Positions 1-8,900 of a stretch of DNA of 30,632 nt are shown here, piece by piece. A program made the translations under genes and the position numbers. Position 1 is the first letter of the stretch; each line of letters opens with the position of its first letter. The stretch lies in the NCBI GenBank assembly GCA_003170325.1, contig PMZP01000031.1, positions 1 through 30,632 of the forward strand, given 5' to 3'. A model generated the notes under the pieces. That model made no database searches. It saw only the letters and a program-made list of their open reading frames with translations, and was not told the DNA's origin. Origin of the DNA: Candidatus Tayloriibacteriota bacterium (GTDB lineage Bacteria; Patescibacteriota; Minisyncoccia; Phycocordibacterales; PALSA-1337).

Positions 1-62
1 CAGTATATCTTACATCTTTCGTATGTAATCAGCCATCAAGAACATCAAGAACATTTCTTAAG

Positions 63-101
63 TTTATCTAGTTTAGCCTCGATTGTACTAAACTAGATAA
101 A
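63..101. promoter_or_regulatory. Perfect 14-bp inverted repeat, putative operator
   Basis: Positions 63-76 and 88-101 are perfect reverse complements of each other, separated by an 11-nt spacer (77-87). The half-site reads TTTATCTAGTTTAG. The right arm covers the spacer of the promoter inferred for the AAA ATPase gene at 119, and the inferred -35 hexamer (83-88) lies at the loop/right-arm border. A protein bound here would occlude RNA polymerase, so an operator, possibly autoregulatory, is the simplest reading. A hairpin terminator for an upstream gene is less likely because no T-run follows either arm. A recombinase site cannot be excluded. Confidence 0.55.
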
Positions 102-111
102 GTGCTATTAA
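83..111 (+). promoter_or_regulatory. Promoter of the AAA ATPase gene, nearly leaderless
   Basis: TTGTAC (83-88) lies 17 nt before TATTAA (106-111), which is preceded by TGC, giving an extended -10. Only 7 nt separate the -10 from the ATG at 119, so transcription would begin at or next to the start codon. The AGG at 115-117 is too close to the ATG to act as a Shine-Dalgarno site. Confidence 0.45.
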
Positions 112-118
112 TTTAGGT

Positions 119-1306
119 ATGAAACACACACTGAATCCTTTTGCTCCTGGTGCTGGGACACAACCCCCTGAGCTAACAGGTCGCAAAGAGAATCTTGAAC
201 GAGCCGACGTTATTTTAGAGCGTATAAAAGCTGGCCGACCAGATAGAAGCGCGATTCTAATTGGCCTACGTGGCGTAGGTAAAACTGTTCTCCTCAATCG
301 AATACAGAAGATATCTCAAGAAAAAGGATACCATGCTGTGTTAATCGAATCTCCGGAAGAGAAAAGCCTTGCCCATCTACTGGTTCCGTATCTTAGACAA
401 ATTCTCCTACAACTCGATCTAATTCAGGGAGCCAAAGAAAAACTTCGTAACGCGATTGCAATACTTAGATCATTTGCATCAGCTTTTAAAATCGAGATAG
501 GAGATATCGGTCTTGGCATAAATCCCTCAACTGGAACAGCCGACAGTGGGTCTCTAGACAAAGATCTGACAGACCTTCTCGTGTCCGCAGGGGAGGCGGC
601 GAAAGAATCATCAACTTCGGTAGCTCTTTTTATAGACGAACTACAATATGTTGACGTAAAAGAACTTGGTGCTTTGCTTGCGGCACTCCATAGAGTTGGC
701 CAGCTGGGACTACCTTTAATCATATTTGGCGCCGGTTTACCTCAACTCGCCGGATTAACAGGTAAAGCAAAATCGTACGCCGAACGTTTATTTGAATTCC
801 AGCATATCGGACCTTTGACTGGACCAGATGCCAAATCTGCTATAAAGGAACCTATCGAGCGCGCCGGAGCGACCATTGATGAAGATGCTTTAAACGAAAT
901 AGTGAAAGCAACTGAAGGGTATCCGTACTTTCTTCAAGAATGGGGACTTCACACTTGGAACGAAGCACCCGGACCAAACATCTCCTTATCAGATGTTAAG
1001 AGAGCAAACAGATCAGCAACTAAGGCATTAGATGCAAGTTTTTTCAGAGTCCGGTTTGATCGTCTCACAAAAGGAGAAAAGGAATACTTGCGAGCTATGG
1101 CAGATCTTGGCCCTGGACCACACAAGTCAGGCGACATTGCAAGTAGATTGAATAGAACGGTTGCACAGGTAGCACCCGTAAGAGCAAACATCATTGCAAA
1201 AGGAATGATATATTCTCCATCATATGGAGATAATGTTTTTACCGTACCCAAGTTTGATGAATATATGCGAAGAGTAATACCAGACTTTTCGCCTCGAAAT
1301 AAATAG
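119..1306 (+). CDS. AAA family ATPase, AAA_16/Orc-like, of unknown role
   Basis: This 395-aa protein is a P-loop ATPase. The Walker A motif GLRGVGKT is at residues 49-56, the Walker B motif LFIDEL has its Asp-Glu at 173-174, and a sensor-1-like GAGLPQL follows. The C-terminal third looks like a winged helix. The N-terminus (NPFAPGAGTQPPELTGR) matches a widespread bacterial family of stand-alone AAA ATPases whose members often occur as single accessory genes; no function is established that I can name. The gene is visibly more A+T-rich than the ribosomal genes next to it and uses AGA and ATA codons freely, which suggests recent transfer. It converges on fusA with only 2 nt between the stop codons and no terminator between them. 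A defence or plasmid-maintenance role is possible, but nothing nearby supports one. Confidence 0.85.
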   Translation: MKHTLNPFAPGAGTQPPELTGRKENLERADVILERIKAGRPDRSAILIGLRGVGKTVLLNRIQKISQEKGYHAVLIESPEEKSLAHLLVPYLRQILLQLDLIQGAKEKLRNAIAILRSFASAFKIEIGDIGLGINPSTGTADSGSLDKDLTDLLVSAGEAAKESSTSVALFIDELQYVDVKELGALLAALHRVGQLGLPLIIFGAGLPQLAGLTGKAKSYAERLFEFQHIGPLTGPDAKSAIKEPIERAGATIDEDALNEIVKATEGYPYFLQEWGLHTWNEAPGPNISLSDVKRANRSATKALDASFFRVRFDRLTKGEKEYLRAMADLGPGPHKSGDIASRLNRTVAQVAPVRANIIAKGMIYSPSYGDNVFTVPKFDEYMRRVIPDFSPRNK

Positions 1307-1308
1307 CA

Positions 1309-3474
1309 TTACTTCCTCTTTTCCTTGATCGCTTCCGCCACATTGGCCGGCACGACTTCGTAGTGGTCGAATTCCATCATGGCCGAGCCTTGGCCGGAGG
1401 TCATGGAACGCAGTTGAGTGGTATAACCGAACATCTCGGCCAGAGGAACCTTGGCGATGATGGAAACATTGACGCCTTTGGGATTCTGACCTTCGATGAG
1501 GCCGCGCTTTGAGGCGATAGAACCGTTGATATCTCCGATGTATTTCTCCGGACAGACCACTTCCAATTTCATAATGGGCTCCAAAATCACAGGTTTAGCT
1601 CGCTTGCAGGCGTCTTGGAATGCTTGTGAAGCGGCGATCTTGTAGGCGATCTCGGATGAGTCGACGTCGTGGTATGAACCGAATGTGAGTTCGCAGGAGA
1701 TATTGACCATCTTGTAGCCGGCCACGATGCCGCGATCCATTGCTTCATGGACGCCTTTTTCCACAGCCGGAATGAATTCATTGGGAATGACGCCACCTTT
1801 GATGGAGTTGACGAATTCGAAGTCATCGTAACGATGCACCGTCTTGGGGATCTTCTCCCCTTCCGGCCAGGGTTCGAGTGGCTTTAGATTGAGACGGACG
1901 TGACCGTACTGACCCTTGCCACCAGTCTGCTTGATATATTTGTGTTCGGCTTCGGCCGCGCCCCGGATCGTCTCGCGATAGGCCACTTGCGGCTCGCCAA
2001 CGTTGGCTTCCACGCCGAATTCGCGCTTCATGCGGTCAACCATGATCTCCAGGTGCAGTTCGCCCATACCGGAAATGATCGTTTCGCCGGTTTCCTGATT
2101 GCTCGTGACCTTGAATGTCGGGTCTTCATTGCCGAGTTTGCGGAGTGCCATGCCCATCTTCTCCTGGTCAGCCTTGGTCTTGGGTTCGATGCGGAGCGAA
2201 ACCACCGGATCCATGAATTTGATGACCTCCAAGACGATCGGGTTCTCTTCATCGCAGAAAGTATGAGACGTGAGCGCGTCTTTGAGGCCCACGGCCGCGG
2301 CGATCTCGCCGGAATAGACTTTCTTGACTTCCTCGCGCTTGTCGGCTTGCAATCTGACGATACGGCCCAGGCGTTCCCTCTTTCCAGTGCTCGAATTGTA
2401 TATATAAGTGCCGGCTTCGATAGTCCCCGAATAGACTCTGAAGAAAGTCAAAGCTCCGACGAACGGATCGTTCTGCAATTTGAAGGCTAGAGCACAGAAA
2501 GGCTCGGAATCATCGGCGTGGCGGATAGCTTCATCGCCAGTTCGCGGGTCAATTCCCTTTATCGGCGGGATGTCCAAGGGCGATGGCAGATAATCGACGA
2601 CGGCGTCGAGAACCAGCTGGACGCCGATGTTCTTCAAGGCCGAGCCGGTGAAGACCGGGAACATATCGTTGTTGATGACGGCCTTACGGGTGATCTTTTT
2701 CAGCTCTGCCAATGAAGGCTCCTTGCCATCGAGGTATTGCTGCATAGCTACATCATCATGTTCGACGATCTTCTCGATGAGTTCAGCGTGATGCTTCTTG
2801 GCTTCTTCCAGCAAATCGGCTGGGATCTCCTTTTCCATGATCTTGTCTCCCATTTCACCTTCGAAGAAATAGGCCTTCATGGTCAAAAGGTCGATGACAC
2901 CATTATGCTCGCCTTCCAAGCCGATCGGCATCTGGAATCTAACGGCTTTCTTGTTCAAACGTTCCAAAATAGACTTGAATGAATACTCAAACGACGCGCC
3001 CATGCGGTCCATTTTGTTGATGAAGCAGAGACGAGGCACCTTTCCGTCATCAGCATAGCGCCAATTGGTCTCTGATTGGGGCTCTACACCGGCCACACCG
3101 TCAAAAACGACGACTGCTCCGTCTAGGACTCTCAACGACCTCTTTACTTCGACAGTAAAATCAATGTGACCTGGCGTGTCGATGATGTTGAATCGGACTT
3201 TCTTGGAGATATCAGGTTTTCCATCGGCTCCGACAACGCCCTTCATGTACGTCGGGCTCCAGAAGCAGGTGATGGCGGCGGCCGTGATAGTGATGCCTCG
3301 CTCGCGCTCCTGTTCCATCCAGTCCGTAACTGTATCCCCTTCGTGCACTTCCCCGATCTTGTGCGTCATGCCCGTGTAGTACAAAATACGCTCGCTGGTG
3401 GTCGTCTTGCCAGCATCGATATGGGCGATGATCCCGAAGTTACGTACTGATTGGAGTGGGTAGTCGCGGTTCAT
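1309..3474 (-). CDS. fusA: Elongation factor G
   Basis: This 721-aa translational GTPase drives ribosome translocation and, with RRF, ribosome recycling. The G1 motif AHIDAGKTT starts at residue 17. RGITI (switch region), DTPGH with its catalytic His, and NKMD all follow, and the C-terminal domains IV-V are complete. A short insertion (roughly SPTYMKGVVGADGKPD) sits just before the strand leading to DTPGH and makes the protein slightly longer than the usual 690-700 aa. It is the last gene of a str operon; its ATG lies 21 nt after the stop of the four-helix-bundle gene. tuf, which often follows fusA, is absent: the next gene is the convergent AAA ATPase 2 nt away. Confidence 0.98.
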   Translation of the reverse strand: MNRDYPLQSVRNFGIIAHIDAGKTTTSERILYYTGMTHKIGEVHEGDTVTDWMEQERERGITITAAAITCFWSPTYMKGVVGADGKPDISKKVRFNIIDTPGHIDFTVEVKRSLRVLDGAVVVFDGVAGVEPQSETNWRYADDGKVPRLCFINKMDRMGASFEYSFKSILERLNKKAVRFQMPIGLEGEHNGVIDLLTMKAYFFEGEMGDKIMEKEIPADLLEEAKKHHAELIEKIVEHDDVAMQQYLDGKEPSLAELKKITRKAVINNDMFPVFTGSALKNIGVQLVLDAVVDYLPSPLDIPPIKGIDPRTGDEAIRHADDSEPFCALAFKLQNDPFVGALTFFRVYSGTIEAGTYIYNSSTGKRERLGRIVRLQADKREEVKKVYSGEIAAAVGLKDALTSHTFCDEENPIVLEVIKFMDPVVSLRIEPKTKADQEKMGMALRKLGNEDPTFKVTSNQETGETIISGMGELHLEIMVDRMKREFGVEANVGEPQVAYRETIRGAAEAEHKYIKQTGGKGQYGHVRLNLKPLEPWPEGEKIPKTVHRYDDFEFVNSIKGGVIPNEFIPAVEKGVHEAMDRGIVAGYKMVNISCELTFGSYHDVDSSEIAYKIAASQAFQDACKRAKPVILEPIMKLEVVCPEKYIGDINGSIASKRGLIEGQNPKGVNVSIIAKVPLAEMFGYTTQLRSMTSGQGSAMMEFDHYEVVPANVAEAIKEKRK

Positions 3475-3477
3475 TGT

Positions 3478-3895
3478 AATCTTAAAAATTAAATATTAAA
3501 TCTCAAATCTTGATTCTTTCGCGTTCTTCTTCATGGTTATGATGCTTGCACCTATAATTTTTGATATCTCTACCGTCTCTTTAAGAAGTGGTTCCGCCTT
3601 AACTTTAGAAAGCTTGCCTGTATCTCGTGCAAGACCGATCCACAGTTTTGATTCGTTTGCGGACTTCAAACTGTGAGTATAGAAGTTCACATAGTCTTTC
3701 CTTGAGCTTGCACCTTTTGCTTCTACTATGTTTGCAACCACTGAAGTTCCACTTCTGACCAGTTGCCGGGCTATCACTTGCGATGAAATACCATTCGAAA
3801 AACTATCCACGCATTTTACTACATTCAAAGCATAAGTGTACAATCTTCTATCAAATTCTTTTTTCTCCATCTTTGAGATTCCGATATTTAAGATT
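3478..3895. repeat. Imperfect inverted repeats bracketing the four-helix-bundle gene
   Basis: The stretch 3478-3507 and the reverse complement of 3872-3895 share, in order, AATCTTAA, ATAT and ATCTCAAA: 20 matching bases interrupted by a short gap and a few mismatches. One arm lies in the rpsG-to-gene spacer. The other overlaps the last codons of the four-helix-bundle gene and the spacer to fusA. In the mRNA the arms could pair and place the whole ORF on a stem, as the intervening sequences of some bacterial 23S rRNAs do. Both stretches are A+T-rich, so chance similarity is possible. Confidence 0.45.
3496..3870 (-). CDS. Four-helix-bundle protein (23S rRNA intervening-sequence protein family)
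   Basis: The 124-aa product matches the TIGR02436-type four-helix-bundle family. It has the N-terminal RLYTYALNVVK helix, the signature RQLVRSGTSVVANIVEA, then SRKDYVNFYTHSLKSANES and a W-containing third helix. Founding members are encoded in the intervening sequences of 23S rRNA genes, and many free-standing copies are known; the biochemical function is unsettled. Here it is inserted in the str operon between rpsG (30-nt gap) and fusA (21-nt gap), in the same direction, so it is co-transcribed with translation genes. It is more A+T-rich than rpsL, rpsG and fusA and is bracketed by imperfect inverted repeats, as expected of an insertion. The start is the only plausible ATG. Confidence 0.88.
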   Translation of the reverse strand: MEKKEFDRRLYTYALNVVKCVDSFSNGISSQVIARQLVRSGTSVVANIVEAKGASSRKDYVNFYTHSLKSANESKLWIGLARDTGKLSKVKAEPLLKETVEISKIIGASIITMKKNAKESRFEI

Positions 3896-3900
3896 GATAC

Positions 3901-4371
3901 TTACCACGCGAAGTGAGCAAAGGCCTTGTTGGCTTCGGCCATCTTGTGGACATTTTCGCGCTTCTTGACGGCTTCGCCTTCGTTCTTGGAAGCGGCGATG
4001 ATCTCGTCAGCTAGCTTTTCATGGATGGGCTTGCCTTTCTTGGAACGGGCGGCATCGATGATCCACTTCATGGACAATGCTTGTTTGCGCTCCGGTCGAA
4101 CTTCGCGCGGGACTTGGTAGTTGGCGCCACCGACGCGTCGGGAGCGGACTTCCATAGCCGGTGTGGCATTTTTCAGGGCTGTTTCGAAGAGTTCCAATGG
4201 GTTCTCGACCTTGGCTTTCTCCTTGATTACAGCCATACAATCAGCCACGATGCCGCGAGCGATGTTCTTCTTGCCAGATTCCATGATGTAGTTCGTGAAT
4301 TTGGCCAGCTTCAAAGACTGATAGTTGATATCTGGCTTGAGGTCTCGCTTGATTTTGATTTTGCGTCGCAT
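3901..4371 (-). CDS. rpsG: 30S ribosomal protein S7 (uS7)
   Basis: This 156-aa protein is of normal length for S7, the primary 16S rRNA-binding protein that nucleates the 30S head. Visible landmarks are the N-terminal MRRKIKIKRDLKPD, the stretch ATPAMEVRSRRVGGANYQVP and the motif REVRPERKQALSMKWI. The C-terminal KKRENVHKMAEANKAFAHF is also typical. The gene lies 14 nt downstream of rpsL, consistent with one str transcript. In E. coli S7 represses its own operon by binding the rpsL-rpsG spacer; the spacer here is too short for that structure, so that control is probably absent. Confidence 0.98.
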   Translation of the reverse strand: MRRKIKIKRDLKPDINYQSLKLAKFTNYIMESGKKNIARGIVADCMAVIKEKAKVENPLELFETALKNATPAMEVRSRRVGGANYQVPREVRPERKQALSMKWIIDAARSKKGKPIHEKLADEIIAASKNEGEAVKKRENVHKMAEANKAFAHFAW

Positions 4372-4385
4372 GATTGTTTAGAGAT

Positions 4386-4805
4386 TTACACCTTTGCCGC
4401 CTTCGGCCTCTTATTCCCGTACTGACTACGGCCTTTCCTACGGGCTTCCACTCCGGCACAGTCCAAAACACCGCGAACGACTGAATATCGCAGACCGACA
4501 TCCTTGACGCGGCCTCCGCGCAGGAGGACTACTGCGTGTTCCTGGAGATTGTGCCCCATTCCCGGGATATAAGCGGTCACTTCCATACCGTTCGAAAGGC
4601 GGACGCGGGCGATCTTGCGGATAGCCGAGTTAGGCTTCTTCGGAGTCTTGGTTGTTACCTTGACGCAAACGCCGCGCTTGAATGGCGCCGGGAAGAAGAT
4701 CGGGCGGTTCTTGATGCTGTTGAAAGTGCGCGTCAAGGCCACGGACTTAGACTTCCGCTTGAAACGCGCGCGATTGGTTTTCGTAAGTTGATTGATCGTT
4801 GGCAT
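4386..4805 (-). CDS. rpsL: 30S ribosomal protein S12 (uS12) with an altered decoding loop
   Basis: This 139-aa S12 contacts the decoding centre and is the first gene of the str operon. The PKKPNS loop is at residues 55-60, GHNLQEH at 84-90 and RGGRVKD at 96-102. Two features stand out. There is an N-terminal insertion of about 13 residues before KRGVC compared with E. coli. In addition, the normally invariant KDLPGVRY is KDVGLRY here (101-107): one residue is missing and the proline equivalent to E. coli Pro90 is gone. This loop is a known site of streptomycin resistance and dependence mutations. No Shine-Dalgarno sequence is visible before the ATG. Confidence 0.97.
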   Translation of the reverse strand: MPTINQLTKTNRARFKRKSKSVALTRTFNSIKNRPIFFPAPFKRGVCVKVTTKTPKKPNSAIRKIARVRLSNGMEVTAYIPGMGHNLQEHAVVLLRGGRVKDVGLRYSVVRGVLDCAGVEARRKGRSQYGNKRPKAAKV

Positions 4806-4935
4806 AGAAAGTTGGAAAGTCGCTAACTTTTCTAGATTCCGCCTGATTTTTTCACCATCTTCGGCCCGAGCGGACCTCGACGATTACTCATGCGGATCGG
4901 TAATTGCTTTGTTGCCCCCTTTGGGCAGTGGGATT

Positions 4936-4964
4936 ACCTTAACATGAAGACAAAATTGGTGCAA
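4936..4964 (-). promoter_or_regulatory. Possible promoter of the str operon
   Basis: Read on the minus strand, TTGCAC (4959-4964) is followed after 17 nt by TAAGGT (4936-4941) with an extended TG two bases upstream. The hexamers are only partial matches. It is the best candidate in the 187-nt gap 4806-4992 between the gene at 4993 and rpsL. The rest of the gap would be a leader of about 125 nt. Apart from a weak 6-bp AAAGTT/AACTTT hairpin just before the rpsL start, I see nothing else in it. Confidence 0.3.
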
Positions 4965-4992
4965 ATTCTGCATCATTATCGGTACGCCTACA

Positions 4993-5802
4993 TCATCTGG
5001 AAAATTCAGGAAGTTCCGAGGAATTATAGAAGCCAGCGGCCAACCCACCGAAACTGTATATCGTAGAGCCGAGCTTGATCTCAGCGCCGCCGACTTGTGG
5101 ATCATAATGCGGTATTGAATGTGAGAAACCGATGTTGAAGAGAGTAAAGAGGATTTCCGGACGGCTGGAAATGTCGAATCCGGCATTCTGCCATTGTCGC
5201 ATCAATTCCTTCTCATATAGCGCGGTGTATAGATATGAATAGTATCGATCATTGGAGTCGGTCAGCCGGTTGAAACGAGCGATATTGGAATCGGTCGAGG
5301 TCGAATCAAGCAGATGTTCATATTGTGATCCGAGATAGAAGGTAGAAGTGCTCGACTTCAAGTTGTCTTCGATCTGCTTAGCCGTGTCTTCCTTTATGCC
5401 CATGACTCCCCAAGAAAACTGATTCTGCACGCCTAGAATTTTCAAAGGTTCAAAAACGCTCTTGAAGAGATCACGGTTGTCCGTGAATAAACGCAACTGT
5501 TCGACGATGAGAGGTGCCACGATGAGACGTGGTGAGATTTGAGCGACCGTTGCCGCCCTATCGATGTCGCCTCGGTCTTTCAGGATCGCGATCTTCAATG
5601 ACTGCCACTCCGGACTACTGATCCAAGCAGAATTAACGCTGACACTGCTGACGACGATCTGATCCTTGAAGTAATCGTGCTGACTATCGACGATTCCTGT
5701 CACATTTGTCCAGTGCAACTTGATGGCAATAAAACCAACGAGCATGATGAGGCCGAAAATAGCCAAAATGTAAACGATCATGTGGAATAGCTTTTTCATC
5801 AT
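4993..5802 (-). CDS. Membrane-anchored protein of unknown function, possibly lysozyme-like
   Basis: From the chosen start the product has 269 aa: a short basic start, one membrane segment (residues about 5-28, IVYILAIFGLIMLVGFIAI), then a soluble part predicted to be outside the cell. The frame is open for another 17 codons upstream (to 5853), but a TATACT -10 box at 5827-5832 lies inside that extension, so the MM pair at 5797-5802 is the likelier start. The phrases QNQFSWGVMGIKEDTA and ILFTLFNIGFSHS...PQVGG recall the DUF1402/lysozyme-like group, where a Glu after a G-x-K segment may be catalytic; this is inference from memory. It diverges from the secreted protease gene at 5902 and lies upstream of rpsL. 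A cell-wall role is a guess. Confidence 0.6.
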   Translation of the reverse strand: MMKKLFHMIVYILAIFGLIMLVGFIAIKLHWTNVTGIVDSQHDYFKDQIVVSSVSVNSAWISSPEWQSLKIAILKDRGDIDRAATVAQISPRLIVAPLIVEQLRLFTDNRDLFKSVFEPLKILGVQNQFSWGVMGIKEDTAKQIEDNLKSSTSTFYLGSQYEHLLDSTSTDSNIARFNRLTDSNDRYYSYLYTALYEKELMRQWQNAGFDISSRPEILFTLFNIGFSHSIPHYDPQVGGAEIKLGSTIYSFGGLAAGFYNSSELPEFSR

Positions 5803-5826
5803 GATTCTGACGTTTGGATGCGTCTT

Positions 5827-5832
5827 AGTATA
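5827..5832 (-). promoter_or_regulatory. -10 box for the membrane protein at 4993-5802
   Basis: TATACT on the minus strand, 24 nt before the ATG at 5800-5802. No good -35 is visible at the expected distance. Its position inside the open 5' extension argues for the shorter start. Confidence 0.4.
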
Positions 5833-5889
5833 CATTATTCGCGGCTTCGACATTAAGGTTATCCACTATCTGGACCACGATTATGGCGG

Positions 5890-5895
5890 TATTAT
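5890..5895 (+). promoter_or_regulatory. -10 box of the protease gene, leaderless arrangement
   Basis: TATTAT ends 6 nt before the ATG at 5902, which would place the transcription start at the start codon. The AGGA at 5897-5900 leaves only one base to the ATG and cannot serve as a normal ribosome-binding site. No clear -35 is seen. Confidence 0.45.
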
Positions 5896-5901
5896 TAGGA
5901 C

Positions 5902-8900
5902 ATGAATAAAAAACTCCTTCCGCTTATTATCGCCGCCATAATAAGCGGCACTTTCGCGTTTTTCGTCGTCGGGTATGCCGTGACTATGCCGGTACAGTCG
6001 CAGACTCAAACGGCGGCGGTGGGGAGTTTAACAGCAGGTAAGTCGTATCAGCCGACCGCGGAATACAGTTCTGCTTCCGCACGATACATTACCAGTGCCA
6101 CAACCAGGGCAGTTTCGGGCGATAATTCAGTAACAGTGAACCCAATGGGCCAGCCATCATTAAACACGGTCATTTCGAGCGCACCACTGGCCAAAGCCCA
6201 AACATCTTTAGGTTCTGCGATTCAATCGTCTCTCGTAAAAGACCAATACATTGTTGAACTTACGCAATCTCCTCTTTCCGTTAAATATGCTCAACTGAAG
6301 AATCAGAACGGTGCCAAGGTGTCATCTGCGGATTTAAATTCCGCTTTATCCGCTCAAAAAAAGCTGATATCAAACCAACAAAGCTCATTCCTACAGAATC
6401 TGCCCTCAGCTGTCAAAGCAAAAAATGCGGCCATAATCAGCAATATTTCCGGTTCGAAGAGCGCTTCACAAAAATCTTTCAGCGTCGTACTCAATGCTGT
6501 CGTTCTTAACATGAATGCCGACGAAGTGAAGAGCGTCAGCAACCTTTCTCAAGTGAAGAAGATCGAACAGGTTCGGACAGTCCATGTCGATCTCATGGAT
6601 TCCGTGCCGCTCATAAAAGCTCCAGAAGTCTGGGCGGATAACTTTCCAGGAGCACCAACAAGTACTCCAATTACCGGGAAAGGGGTAAAGATTGCCATCA
6701 TTGACACTGGCGTAGATTATTTGCATCCTGATTTAGGCGGTTGTTTCGGTCCCAAAGTCGTGAACGGTCAAGTCACCTCTTGTAAAGTGGCTGGCGGTTT
6801 TGATTTCGTCAACAGCGATCCCGATCCAATGGATGATATGGGTCACGGCACGCATGTGGCGGATATCGCCGCAGGTAACGGTATGCCTAAAGGCGTGGCT
6901 CCGGATGCCACAATATACGCGTATAAAGTTTGCAATAGCGGCGGTTCATGCGATAACAGCAATATCATCGCTGGATTGGAGGCCGCCACAGATCCGAATT
7001 ATGATGGAAATCTTTCCGATCACCTGGACATAGCCAGTCTTAGCTTGGGTGGTCCGGGAAATCCGGATGATGAAATGTCTACAGCTGTTGATAATGCCGT
7101 AAATGCTGGAGTAGTTGTCACGGTTGCCGCAGGTAACAACGGACCGGCTTCAAATACCATAGGTTCACCAGGTACGGCTAGAAACGCCATCACAGTTGGA
7201 GCAACGGATAAACAAGATAACATCGCATCATTCAGTTCGCGTGGCCCTGTCACTTGGACAGCATCGGACGGAAACACATACAATTTGGTCAAACCTGATG
7301 TAGTTGCTCCTGGCGTGAATATTTGTGCCGCGCGATGGAGCACTGCGTTTTCTGACGGCGATACTAATTGCTATCACGACAGCACCCACGTTGCTATTTC
7401 GGGGACTTCTATGGCCACTCCACACGTTGCCGGAGAAGCTGCTTTGCTTTTGCAGCTTCACCACGATTGGACGCCGGCGGAAATCAAAGCGGCGATAAGA
7501 GACAGCTCTAAACATCTTTCAGGTAATTGTCCCGTCGGATATTCATGCGGCATTTCGGTTGATGACCAAGGGCAAGGCAGGATCGACGCGCTGCAGGAAG
7601 TTCGATCACCGCGTCCACCGATCGCTTTGCTTGTGCCGATAACTGTCGGTAATGGCACTATTAGTATAAGAGGAACTGCTACTGCCCAAAACTTTAAGCA
7701 GTACAAAATTTCCTATGGACAAGGACAAGACCCTAGTTCTTTCACAGATTTATACACGTCAAATCAGCCTGTTTCAAACGGAGTTTTGTATTCCGGTTTG
7801 GATACTACCTCTCTCAACGAAGGAGCATACGCTATTAGATTGATGGTCACCGATTCTGCGGGAAACACTAGCAGTGATGCCGGACTTCTGGAAGTTAATA
7901 ATATGGAGATCACGTCAGTGGGAAATAATCTCAATTATATCAATGGTGGAGTACAACAAATCCTAGGCAGTATCCATTTGCCATCAGCCACAAGTTATCG
8001 AGTATTATTGGCGCCAATTCCCGGCAATACGACGACTATATGTTCGGGTAATTCGATTCCTACAGGAAACACTATTTGTTCCGCTGATTTCAGTAATGTG
8101 GCGGATGGAAAATATTACTTATACTTGGAGGTCTATCAAAATGGCGTCTGGAATATCGATGAGCCGTTTACTATGGCAGTCGTCAAAGAATTATTAAATA
8201 ATTGGCCACAGAAATTAATTGGTTTTCCTAGAGGTAATCTAGTGGTCTTACATCAACCGAACTCCCCGACTAAATTGGTCGTTCCTTATTACACAAGTTG
8301 CTCTAATGCTGGTTCATGTAGTTATCCGCCAACACTATTATTCTACGGTTTGGATGGGACATACTCTAGGTTGCAGAATCTCGCGGACGGCTCTACTATA
8401 CCGGATGATTCAATGCCATCAGTACTTTACAGTCCGACTCGACAACAGAATGTTCTTGGCCTAGCAGAGTCATTCGGTGACAATTCCAAAAAAATCATCG
8501 ATACGAACGGTTCAGTCATTAAATCGTGGGACCAGAATTCCTCAATGACACAAAATTCAAGTATAACCGCATTTAATCGAGATGGTGCTGGTATAGGTTT
8601 ATATACAGGAAGTGTTCAATACAACGGTAGTCAAACAGTAAACCAGATAAATGGGTACGATGTTAATGGTAACAAACTCAAAAATTTTCCTGTAATTATA
8701 CCACCAGGTTCACAATCTGGATCGCTAACCTTTGTTCATCCAGTGTTTTTATCTGATGGTATATCGCAAAATTTAGCTGTCATAACGGGGGAATTTACTA
8801 ATGACGCTGGATATATGAGGGATCTAAAGTTGTACGCAAATGTATTTTCAGCAACTAATCAATTGATCAAGAAACAGCTAGTGTTTGATGGTACTGGAAA

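Noticed and set aside
1900..2490. 196-codon plus-strand frame opposite fusA.
   Set aside because: Antisense of a highly conserved gene with biased codon use.
4803..4826. AAAGTT/AACTTT hairpin before rpsL as a ribosomal-protein autoregulatory site.
   Set aside because: Only 6 bp, with no resemblance to a known S7 or S12 binding site.
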